Shown: piece after piece, positions 22,301-32,341 of the stretch
How positions within the stretch are numbered: position 1 is the stretch's first letter
How the letters are laid out: the number at the start of each line of letters is the position of its first letter
DNA from: Scenedesmus sp. ARA3
Lineage: Eukaryota > Chlorophyta > Chlorophyceae > Sphaeropleales > Scenedesmaceae
Assembly: GCA_004335835.1 (NCBI GenBank)
Contig: RWJK01001237.1
Span: 3,258 to 67,257, forward strand
DNA: 64,000 nt
Direction: 5' to 3'
Notes under the pieces: generated by a model
What the model saw: only the letters and a program-made list of their open reading frames with translations
Told to the model about the DNA's origin: nothing
Databases searched by the model: none
Program-made: the position numbers and the translations under genes

Positions 22301-24504
22301 CACCTCACAGGGGTAGCTGCTGCTGCTGTGCTACACCTCACTGTCGCACAAGACGCAGTGCATGAGTCCACAGATTCCAGCAATGCATGTCGAAGCAGAA
22401 GTCACTGCAGGAATGCCACACACAGCATCATGCGTCAACATTGCACCACCTGTATGTGCCCCTGCAGGTACGGCAAGGACATCAGCGACAAGTCCACGCT
22501 GCTGACCACGCTGCGCACCAACAAGGCCTACGCCAACCTCACACACCCCTGCAAGGCCACGCCCAGCGGCAAGTGGGTGCCCGACTTCATGCACAGGTGA
22601 GGGGGTGGGGGTGGCCATGGGGTGTGGCGGGGTGTGTGGGGGTGAAGCATACCAGGTTGATGCACACCATAAACTTGCAGATGCAAGTGGGTGCCCGGCT
22701 TCATGCACAGGTGAGGAGGTGGGGTGGCAGGGAACGTGCGGCGGGGTGCGGCGATCTGCGACACGATCAGCAGCTGCAGCACTGTGGTGGGGGTGGTGAC
22801 AGCCTAGAGCATGCCGCGAGGCGTGGAGGTACAATGCTGTGATTTGGACAAGCAGCGTACACTAGCTGCGCGTATGATATGGCTGGCTGTTTGACGCTTG
22901 CAGTGCACCTGGGAATGCAGCATGACCCACTGCGGCACTTGCAGCTGCAGTGCAGCCACCCTGTGAGTGCACTCCTTGAAAATGCCTGCTGCCTCTGCTG
23001 CTGCTGCTGCTGCTGCTGCCAGGTACCTGTCTGAGGACCTGCCGTTTGGCCTGGTGCCCATGAAGGGCGTGGCTGAGCTGCTGGGGGTGCCCGCCACGCC
23101 CTGGTTCGACAGGGTCATCACATGGGGCCAGCAGCTCATCGGCAAGGTGAGCTGGCTGAGAGCAAGTGCCAAGTAACGGTGTAATGTAAAGTCATGTTGA
23201 GGCGCTGCACATGTTACACCATGTGGCCATGTGTGTTGTGCACCTCAGCGTCGCAGCACGTGAGCTGCATCTGTGAACCCGAGCAGCCCCTGCAATAATG
23301 CGCTTACTCGTCGTTGCTGCTCCCTAGCCCCTTCCCTGTGTGTTTTCAGCACGCAGTGCTACCTGGTAGATGGCAAGCTCACCGCGCATAGCTACTGTGC
23401 TGCTGTAACTCATTACCGTTGGCCCCCGCTCACCACTGCTGCCCCTGCTGCCCCCTGTGTGCAGTGCTACCTGGTGGACGGCAAGCTGACCGCGCATCAT
23501 TGCTGTGCTGCTGTAACTCACCACCGCTGCACCTTGCTCGCCACTGCTGCCCTGTGTGTGCAGTGCTACCTGGTGGACGGCAAGCTGACTGGGCCTGACG
23601 TGGCCACCAGCGCAGCGCCGCAGCGCTTCGGGCACAAGAGCATCGAGGACCTCATCGTGTTCAAGTGAGCCATCCGCCTAGGCTTTCAAAACGCGACTGA
23701 AAAAGAAAAACCCAGCTGCCTGTGCATTTGTAACGCAGCCTGCAGCTGCTGCTTGCCATGGATCACGCTAGCCATAGGCAGCTGCCATAGATCGGCCGCC
23801 TATCAACACATCCGCACGCTCTCATTTCTCAAGCTTCCTTATCATTCGTCTTTCCCCGCAGGCCCTCCAGCCTGCCCCCCGGCGCCATGGACAACCTGCA
23901 GGCCAAGGCGCAGGCCGCCCGCTTCGTGCGCTGCGCCAGCGTGCTGGCCGGCCTGCCAGAAGTGGACGAGGCCGCAGCAGCAGCAGCAGATGAGGCAGAG
24001 GCCCTCGCAGCCGCCATCGTGGAAGGCGCTGCTGACGACGCCGCCTCGCCATTCGAGTTCCTGGAGGATCTGCGCAAGCAGTCCTTCGACCAGCGGCTGG
24101 CATCCATCACCGGCCTCCGCGCCCCATCCGGCCTCGCCGGCCGCGTCCCGAGCGGCCTGGCTGGCCGCAGCTTTACTCGCCAGGCCAGCACCAAGCTGCC
24201 CCTGGGTCTGGATGCGCAGGCCAGTGCGGCCCTCGCAGCCAACCTGCAGGCCGCACTGCACCTGGCAGGTGTTGAGAGTTGCATGGAGGCGCGCGGAGCT
24301 GCAGGATCGGGGTCGTTCACTGCCAAGGCGGCGCCAGGAGCAGCAGGCCTGAAGGGGGTTGGGTCGGGCGGCAGCGGTGAGGGCCTGGGGAGCCAGGGCG
24401 CGCGCAGCCTGGTGCGTGCGCTGAGCATGCTGGGCAGCGTGGCTGAGCAGGAGGATGCTGAGACGATGGAGGCGCTGCTGGATGAGGCGCTGCTGACGGC
24501 ATAG
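19355..24504 (+). CDS. Opine (octopine/nopaline-type) dehydrogenase with long C-terminal extension
   Basis: NAD(P)H-dependent enzyme that reductively condenses an amino acid with a keto acid such as pyruvate, regenerating oxidised cofactor. Exons: 19355-19460, 19930-20235, 20643-20845, 21249-21382, 21814-21928, 22185-22240, 22468-22596, 23023-23146, 23564-23664, 23862-24504; phases agree, 638 residues. The Rossmann motif CGSGNGA (about 30-36) spans the first junction; ADVVVVVLPATAHEALFEEI and FLPGNSGWN follow. NPILHPGIM holds the expected active-site His (about 238). The C-terminal octopine-dehydrogenase domain is seen in RYLSEDLPFGLVPMKG and ELLGVPATPWFD. The last exon adds about 200 Ala/Gly/Ser-rich residues with SGLAGR repeats, absent from the family. 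ATG 19355 precedes a second in-frame ATG at 19367. Four introns carry copies of adjacent exon ends. Confidence 0.92.
20219..20526 (+). repeat. Copies of opine dehydrogenase exon 2 end and donor
   Basis: The exon end ggtgttcctgcctg plus GTGAGTGG donor (20219-20245) recurs at 20331-20353 with donor intact, and at 20509-20526 with the donor lost. Confidence 0.75.
21120..21300 (+). repeat. 113-bp tandem copy of the acceptor and start of opine dehydrogenase exon 4
   Basis: The real exon starts at 21249 (LDALCPASNFVLEDN). The block 21120-21184 contains a CGCAG acceptor at 21135 and reads LGALCPASNFVLEDN, but then diverges. The upstream copy has no donor before it leaves frame, so the downstream copy is the working exon. 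Confidence 0.88.
22570..22727 (+). repeat. Copy of opine dehydrogenase exon 7 end and donor
   Basis: The exon end coding KWVPDFMHR plus GTGAGG (22570-22613) recurs at 22684-22727 as KWVPGFMHR plus GTGAGG, period about 115. Confidence 0.88.
23345..23590 (+). repeat. Triplicated acceptor and start of opine dehydrogenase exon 9
   Basis: The start CYLVDGKLT occurs after a CAG acceptor at 23357, 23465 and 23564. Only the third copy continues as GPDVATSAAPQRFG to a donor. Spacers between copies are also related (ctactgtgctgctgtaactca). Confidence 0.92.
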
Positions 24505-25500
24505 GCATGCTGTCTTTTTTGGCGGCGTGAAGGGGCAGCAGCAGCAGCTGGAGTTGTGGCGCTGCTGTTGCAGCGGCAGTGGTGGAGAAGCTGGTGGATG
24601 AGATGCGGCGCTGCTGGCGGCATAATCATGCGCTGTTACACGGCAGCAGCGCTGGCAGCCGCATGGACGCATGCTGTCGAGGACGGCATTACATGGCGGC
24701 GCTGCTGGAAGAGATGAGGTGCTGCTGGCGTCTTGAACGGGTGGCGCTGGTGAACTACAGCGCGGTACTGGCCTATGCATGCGTGCATGTTGTTGGGTGC
24801 GGCATGGCACAGAGGGGCTGGTGAATGCGATGTGGCGCTGCTGGCGGCGCGAGGCAGCAGCAGCAGCAGCAGCAGCTGCAGGTGCGGCTGATTATTCAAT
24901 GCGGCGCTGGTGGTGGAGGCGCTGGTGGATGGTTCTCTCGTTAGGATGATCGCCTTCCGCATGTGAACAGTGGATTGTATTAGCAACTTTGGTTGTGTTG
25001 TGCGTCCTGCTCCTGCTTAGCGCCTGCGGCATGGGGTAGGCAGCATGTGTCACGTGGCGCTTGCGCACCAGATGGGCAGTTGAAGAACGCATGTACCAGC
25101 CCGTCTTTAAATGGGGCGACAGCACTTGCGTCAGTAGACCTACACACATACACACGTACATCCCTCATACATACACCATGTTTGTCTCTTGCAGTTCTTC
25201 GCCATTTATGCATTACTATTAGTGAAGCAGACCTTCTGCTCCTGGATGCGGCTGTGTAAGCCGCTTACTGGCTGGCAGCTTGATCCGGAGCAGCTGCTGC
25301 TTCTACGATACAGCGTGGGTGCTTTGAGCAAAGGGCAGCTGGCTTGCCAACTTGTGTAGGCAATGCCTAGCAGAGCGTGGTGGTACTGCACGGTTCGCCG
25401 CAGTCGGAGTGCAAGACTTTTGAAGGGACATAAACGGATGATATTAGTCTAAACTGTTACACAGCGCTACTTCTGCAGCATGGTCCAGTTGGACCTGCAG

Positions 25501-25708
25501 GTATGCTATTGTGGCCCAGCTTGCAGACGCCTTGGGGTGTCAGTCAACATCAATGGTTCAACTGGCCCAGTTGCGGCACGGTGCTGCAACAGCCTTTGAG
25601 AGGGGCAAGGAGTTGTTTGAGCCTGCTCTTGCTGCATCAGTTGATGCAGCTCCTATGGCTTGCAGGGTCTGTAGACTGTCTATTATTGAATTGTATAAGC
25701 TGAGGTAA
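25501..25708 (+). CDS. Possible terminal exon of an unrecognised small gene
   Basis: After a CCTGCAG acceptor (AG at 25499-25500), an open frame reads YAIVAQLADALG...ELFEPALAAS...ELYKLR and ends in TAA. Composition is more protein-like than neighbouring open frames, with balanced charged residues, but I recognise no family and find no convincing upstream exon. It could be a gene remnant or chance. Confidence 0.22.
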
Positions 25709-26574
25709 CACAGGCCTCCATGCAACGGCTAGTCCCAACATCTCTGCAAAAAGAATGGCGGATGTCTGCTCGGTGTTGATCCAGCCGCATCACGTGTTTA
25801 GGCCTCGCCTAGCCTCCACGTGCTGTTGCACGGCACCGGGGCTGCTGCTAGGCCCCAACACTGTTGCCTGGGCCAGGCTCACTGAGCCGACGGCGTCGGC
25901 GCTGCCACGGGTAAGCACCAGTCTGCAGCATGCCCTTGATCATTCGGCCGTGCCATGCCATTGGGCAAAGCCAGCAGTGATTTGTTTGTTCCCTGCAGCT
26001 GAGCCCCGCAGATCTTCAAGATCAAGTGGTAAAACCGGCATGCCAGCAGCAGCAGCCAAGCAAGGACAGCCGCCGCAGCTGGATCACACAGCTGATTGCA
26101 AGCAGCAAGCAGCAGGAGCTGCCGCTGCTGCAGCAACAGGCTGGCAGCGAGCTCCACTGCAGCAGCAGAGAAGCCGATAACAATCTTAGCTCAGTGGTTG
26201 GCTGCCGCCGCTGCGCCTGCCTGACGGCTGGCGCTGGACGGCTGGCGACGTGCCCGGGCAGCCCCGGGGTGTCTGGCGCGCGAGGTGCTGATCATCATCC
26301 ATGTTGCACAATTCCCATGCACCGGCCAACAGGAAAATAGCCGGTGGTCCGTCCATTATACATCCGTAAGCAGCAGCACACACAGCCAGCAGCACGCCCA
26401 ACAAGCTGTAACAGGCAGCGGCGCTGTTGGCATTCCTCCAGCACCACAGACAAGGCATGCATGCATCCCAAGCAGCCGCGCACGCCTTGGGTTCCGAGCA
26501 GCAGCCATCGCTGTAGCGGCAGCATGCTTTGCGGCTGCTGTAGCAGCAGCCCTGAACAAACCTCAGCAAGCCGC

Positions 26575-26610
26575 AATCAAATCAAGCAAATCAATCAAAT
26601 CAAGCAAAAC
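26575..26610. repeat. 18-bp direct repeat, A/C-rich
   Basis: The unit aatcaaatcaagcaaatc occurs twice in tandem (26575 and 26593). Confidence 0.8.
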
Positions 26611-26782
26611 AACAATTCAAAACTGCGACTGGCAGGGCTGCCTGCCAGACAGCGTTCGAGCTGCACCCCTACTGCAACATCACGCAGCCGAACAAGTCAA
26701 GCAACTGGCTGCTCCTCCTGAAGTGCAAGCATCCCTGCTCAAATGGCAATGAGCAGCAGCGGCTCATTGCACACTCGGTGCT

Positions 26783-26787
26783 TACAT
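26783..26787 (-). terminator. Candidate TGTAA polyadenylation signal
   Basis: Minus-strand TGTAA lies 260 bases beyond the stop of the GRDP-like gene. TGTAA is the known chlorophyte polyadenylation signal; the pentamer is common by chance, so this is tentative. Confidence 0.3.
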
Positions 26788-27046
26788 CCGCCCCACCTTC
26801 CTGCTGTTGGCCAAACAACCAACCAGCAGTAGCTCTTACCCAGTGAACGAACCCAGAGCAGAAGCGCATGCATACAATTTGTCATTTATATGCATCTCCA
26901 GGCGATTGTGGATCACGCATCACCACACCCAGGGCTACACCGGCTTGACCCGTAGGAGCTGGTGCTACTGCTGCTGTAGCTGCTGCTGCTGCAGGAGTGA
27001 CTGTCCTCCCTCCTCATGCAACACCAAATGCAGCAACTGAATCTCA

Positions 27047-30000
27047 TCACCACAGCAGGGCCGGGCTGCTGCCCATCACCACCTCATAGTCACCCGTCAC
27101 CAGGCCCTGATCTGACTGGCGGCCAGCATCTGCATAAACCTTGGACTGCCCGTTGCCTGCTGCTGCTGCGGCTGCTGCTGGTGCTGCTGCAAATAGCTCC
27201 ACCTCTGCTCCCTCTGCTGTCCCTGAGGCATCGCCTGCTGGCGTTGTGTCCCTGCAGATGTCATAATGGCAGCAAGAAGCAACAGGCGTCAGCATCAAGC
27301 CTTTGCTTCTTGAGTAGGAAAGGGCTGCAGCTGGCGCGCCACCATCGTGATTTTCACACTGTAACAACGACAGTTCCATGCACACGCCTCACGCTACGCT
27401 TCCAGCTGCTGCTCCACCACAATGTACTCAGCAACGGCCCAAATGACAAAGCAGATCAATCATCGCGTCTTACCGAGGCATCAGCATCTGCCAGTACAGG
27501 TGGCTGCTGCTCAGCGGCAGGTTCTTGAAGCTGCTGAACCCAGCAGCCAGCTTCTTCAGCTCCCCTTCCGACAGCAGCGGCAGCAGCACAGGCTTAGGCG
27601 GCGCCGCAATCTGCTGCTGCTGCTGTTGCTCGTACTGCTGCTGCTGCTGCAGCTGCACTTGCCGCTGCTGCGCTGCTGCATCTAATGCCTCATCAGCGTC
27701 TGCGCCGCCGCAGCCAAAGCATGCAAACAAACCGCCACTTTTCTTCTTAGGCGCTGCAGCTGGCTGCGGCAGCGGTTTCGACACCGGCAGCGGCGGCGGT
27801 GTGGCCGGCGGCTGCGGCTGCCGTGCTGCTGCCGCCTCTGCTAGCTGCTGCTGCGTGCGGCGCAGCAGGTTGGGGTTCTGCAGCCACAGCAGGTACAGCG
27901 CATGTGCGCCAGCCCTCCAGCTACTCTGCTTCTGCTGGCCCGCTGCTGCTGCTGCTGCTGCTGGGGGCCCCTGCTCTTCCAGCAGTGAGAGCAGCTGGGG
28001 GCTGAGGGCCAGCTCGGCTGTGTGGGGGCTGTCCATTGGCACGTAGCCTGAGCCAGGCACGACAAACGGCTCTGCAGCAAGGCACCACGACGGCAGCAGC
28101 AGCAGTGTCATGTTGAAGGTAAGGCTGTGCGCACAGCTGCTCACTGTGGTGACAGTAACAACACTGACAGCACGTGCGTGTCGGCTGCAGATACAGGCAC
28201 CACTGCATCGGCCAAGGCAGGCAAGCAGCCAGCACATGCTGATCATGACAGCTGGCTAGCAGCAGCAGCAGCAGCCGCCGCACCTTCAAACTCTTCAAGC
28301 CATGCGCGCTGCGTGTCAGCCCAGTGGAAGCGCCAGGGGCCTGACGCGTCACGCTCAAGCCAGGGGCTGGCGCCAGCGCCTGAGCAGGCAGCAGCAGCAG
28401 CAGCGGCGGCACAGACAGGCGCATGAACTGTCATCAGCAACGAACTGAACTACAGGCCAAGAGGTTACACAGCCATATCATTCTCCTTCATGCCAGCCAC
28501 ACGCGACACCCAGTATGCAGTAAAACAGAACATACTTGCGTAGTGACACAGTTGCGCCAGCGGCAGCAGCAGCGGCACCTACCAGGCATGTCCGCAAACG
28601 GCCGCTGCAGCAGCTGCAGCATGTCGCGCGCATATTCCCCGCCGACGCTCATGTGTGCGCTCCACATCAGCGCCACATCAAGCGGAGGGATGGGGTGCTG
28701 CAACTCCAGGTGGTGCTTGCGCAGCAGCAGGAACTTGGCATACCTGCAAACAGAACACGCAAGCAGACACACAGGTATGATCACACAGACAAAGCAAGCA
28801 GATATACAGACGCATACGATAGTCCAGAAGCTTGAACAGCAGCTGGCGCTGGACAGCAGGCAACTCCAGGTGGTGCTTGCGCAGCAGCAGGAACTTGGCG
28901 TACCTGCAGGTGCAGCCGGGCAGGGTGAGCAGGCATGATCACACGGAAGCAGACGCTGACAGATGGGCATGCTGCACAAAATGCTGCAGCAGCAACTGGC
29001 GACCAACAGCAGGCATATTGCAACGCAGTTGCAGGGGCACCAGCGCCATCTAAACATAACTCACAGGCTTCAACTGCAGCGCGCCAGCCGACCCACCTGT
29101 CCACTGCCCTGCTCAGGAACGGCAGCTGCACGTAGCACGCGCGCAGCAGCTGGTGCGTGAACACAGGCACGCGCACAGCCACAGCTGCCAGGTCAGCAGC
29201 CAGGCGGCTCCTGAAGGCAGCAGTCTGGCTGCCAGGCGCTGCCGGCGGCCAGAAGGGCTCGTTGGGGTATGCCTTGCGCCACAACGCTGCTGTGGCGGCG
29301 CCTGCTGTGTCGTTGCCGTCGCTGAAAGCAAAGGCCTGCGGGTGGGTGCAGCGCAGTGGTATGGTGGAGGTGAGGCTGTTGCATGGCGTTGAAGTGTCAC
29401 GGGGAACAGCTGAGGGGATCTGAATCAACAGCTGGGTGGTGCGCTGCAGCAGCTGCTGCTTTGGAGCTTGCTGCCAAAAAGGTTGACAGTCAACACTGCT
29501 GCTGCTGCTGCTGCAGCTGCTAGGTTGTAAGCAGTGTGGTGATACCACGCGACCAGCTACGCCGCACAAGCACCCGTCTCTGGGCGCAGCATATCACCAG
29601 CATAGTTAGCACGCATACGCATCGTCACACCAGCCTGCTACGCCAAGGTATCCACCGCTGCAGCACAACTGCTGCTATCGATTGCAGACACACAGCTGCA
29701 GCACAACATAGCTCGGAGCAGCCTGCAGCACGCCAGCTGTAACTGCATTCTCCCATCACCGCACCTGCTGCGCTGTGACAGCCAGCGCTCCCTGCACACA
29801 GCCACAGCTCGCAGCCGCCTGTCGCACCCCTGCTATCACTGGTGTAACTCAAGTACTTGCAATCGCTCACCTGCTGCCCCGTGACAGCCAGCGCTCGCTG
29901 CAGCGACTTGCCGTCCCTGCCCTTCAGCTGGCAGCAGTCCTCCACATACAACCCCGGCTGCAGCCGGTGCAGGTGCCACAGGAACGCCACATCCAGCGGA

Positions 30001-30687
30001 GGCACCAGCGCACTGTACCCCTGCTGCTGCTGCTGCTGGCCGTTGGCTGTGGCGCTGCCAGGCCCTGCCTGTGCTGCAATGAGCGGCAGCCACAGCCGCT
30101 CGTAGCGCCGCAGTGCCTCCTTGAGGGCGCCCCCCTGGCACAGCCCGCCTAACACCGCAGCAGGAAAGAGAGTCGGAAGAGCGGTGAGTGACGGGCACCA
30201 GGAAATACTGCTGCTGTTGCAGTTGGAGAGCAACAGGGTGCAGCAGTTCCGGCCAGTAAACGAGGTGTTGTTGGCAGCAGCTGGGGCGTCCTGCCAGGTT
30301 TGTTGCAACATGCGCATGCAGTTTGATACAGAAGTTCACAGCGTGAGGATTGGTGCATCGTCATGTTCTGCAGCACCAGCGCCCACATTGACCAGTCAGC
30401 AGCTGCTAATTGATACTAGCACATCACAGCAGCTGCAAGCAGTCTGCTGCTGTAGGAGGGTCCTGCTCACCCCTAGGGAAGGTGTCCACTGCATGCAGAA
30501 GCTGCATCTGGCCCACAGCCAGCTGCACCAGCTGGCTCATGATCGCCATATCCTTGATTTCTCTCCAGGTCTTAACAAAACGCGACGTGGGTGCTGCCTG
30601 CTCGTCTTGAGCTGCTTGCTGACCCTCAAATAGGATCCTCTGCCCCATGCCACTCCAGCCAAATGCATTGATGTCTTTGATATCCAT
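27047..30687 (-). CDS. DUF1399 / glycine-rich-domain-protein (GRDP)-like protein
   Basis: Similar to plant GRDP1/GRDP2, implicated in stress and auxin responses; biochemical role unknown. Exons: 30471-30687, 29871-30148, 29097-29335, 28583-28743, 28284-28379, 27474-28071, 27047-27251; phases agree, 597 residues. The two diagnostic DUF1399 elements are present: PPLDVAFLWHLHRLQPGLY (exon 2; plants have a PLD..W.WH.HRL.P.QY pattern) and PPLDVALMWSAHMS (exon 4; plants have YDIDLIWHTHQ), where the usual second His is Ser. LWRKAYPNEPFWPP matches the conserved W..MYPDEPYE region. Exon 6 carries KKKSGGLFACFGCGG, a basic/Cys patch that could be lipid-modified, and poly-Gln. The C-terminal glycine-rich domain and RNA-binding motif of plant GRDP2 are absent. 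Start ATG 30687 is the first ATG. Confidence 0.82.
28701..28907 (-). repeat. Copy of the acceptor and start of GRDP-like exon 4
   Basis: 28701-28747 (exon 4 start, YAKFLLLRKHHLELQ) recurs at 28861-28907 with period 160, including the CTGCAG-type acceptor. Only the downstream copy (in transcription) continues into HPIPPLDVALMW. Confidence 0.88.
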
Positions 30688-32341
30688 ATGTAGCTTTAGC
30701 CTTATCAGTATTGCCTAGCATGCAGGATCGGGCTTGATTGCGCACGCGGCTATGAAATAGTTCCCGGCTGGGTTGCGAGGCCGAGCGCGTCACTGGTCGA
30801 TGAACTCAAGCATTCAAGCCATCTTAAACCGTGTCAGATTCAGTTCAGCAGCACCACCGAGAAAATCACGCAACCAGGATGACACTGACACATGCCCTAA
30901 CACCGCCAAGTACGAATTCTGCTGCAGCTCCGCACCAGGGAACGCAGTTCAACCTGCTCAGAGCATCACCAGACATACACGATGCAGTGAATTGCTGTAT
31001 GCCTCAAACGGCGGTGAACAACACATGACAGCAGGTGAGGGTGAGGATCAGCATGTCCCATGCCGCAGGAGGCTCCAGCATGCATGGCTCACTGCGCAAG
31101 GGCCAGGTGACCAGTGCTTCTCAGCAATGTCCCAGACCTCATCACAACTATCCAAAAAATGTACGGATCACAAGTCACTGCAACTGTGCTTCAAGCAGCA
31201 TAAACTGAGCATAGCAGACGCGCATGCGCCAGATTGGCTGACTGCGGCAGCTGCCGCATGCTGCAGCACGCTCAGCACTAGAACACATAGCTCACCAACA
31301 TATAGAGCAGCGAAAACTCACTCAACAGGCTGCCAGCACCGATTAGGTCCCGTGCATGACCACCATCGCGACTGCTGTGTATGCTACGCTTGTTCAGCGC
31401 AGTTGCAGCGTCAGCTGTGGATGATGTTACTGCACAGTCATGCCATATGTGGCACATGTCAGCACACATTGCAGAGCAGTCTAGCGTTAGTACCAGCGCC
31501 CTTGATCAGGGCCTACAGTTGTAGTACGCAGACGGCATGCCACGTCAGCGTGGGCAACGCTGCACTGGCAGCACAGCCACTGGCCAGCACAGCCACTGGT
31601 GGCACCATAGCAGCAGGGGCCACTATGCATGTACCAAACCCCATCTTGTGTGATGTGAACAGAGCAAACAAAAGTGTATGACGGTAGCAGCCCTCTCCCC
31701 CAGGATAATGTGCTGCTCCGCACAAGCGTGCAGGGAACCCTCGCTGCACACAGTGCATGCCGCTTTTGCTTGTGGGAGCCTTGCCGACACGTTGAGCCAT
31801 GCTATATTGCTTGCATGTGCAACTTCCAAACATGAGCAGGGCAGCAAACTCTGCTGTGACCCGTAGTTAGCTCTCCCAATCCCAGAACCCACCAAAGGAC
31901 AGACTGTGGCACAGCAAAAGCGCCCCCCCTTCCTAATAAGCACACAGTAACCGTGTACACCAGCTGCTCGCCCCTGCCCCCCTTCCCCCACGCCTGCCCC
32001 TCGGCCCCCGCCTGCAGTGACCCGGCATGCCTGCATCATCATGCCTGCCAGCCACACGTTCACGACTGCAGGACAATCGGATGGCAGCAGCACCCAAAGC
32101 CGACCCGGCAACAAACATCTGCTGCCATCAGTGACTGAACCAGAAGATCTTGCAACACCCTGCTGAACACTTTGGTGATTTCTTGCTGCAGAAACCAAGA
32201 TGCCATCATCTTGTAACACTGTGCTATCGCGACTTGATACCAGGCTTGATCCAATCCATGATCACAAGACCCCAGAACCTCAGCACACACTTGAAGCACT
32301 CGCCCTGAAACACCCCACTCCCGTCAGGCGCACCACATCAC
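30688..32341. other. Intergenic, about 1.65 kb, no gene supported
   Basis: Promoter side of the GRDP-like gene and 3' flank of the phosphatase gene, both on the minus strand. A 302-codon open frame (30773-31681, +) has Cys/His/Thr/Ser-rich composition and no domain, and is not accepted as a gene. Confidence 0.5.

Larger units (their letters stand above)
24505..27046. other. Intergenic between convergent genes, with one possible exon
   Basis: Contains the 3' flanks of the opine dehydrogenase and GRDP-like genes. TGTAA at 25254-25258 is a weak polyadenylation candidate for the former. Apart from the possible exon near 25501-25708 and short repeats, I see nothing codable. Confidence 0.5.

Noticed and set aside
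30773..31681. 302-codon plus-strand open frame
   Set aside because: No domain, Cys/His/Thr-biased composition and no upstream context; judged a chance open frame in stop-poor DNA.
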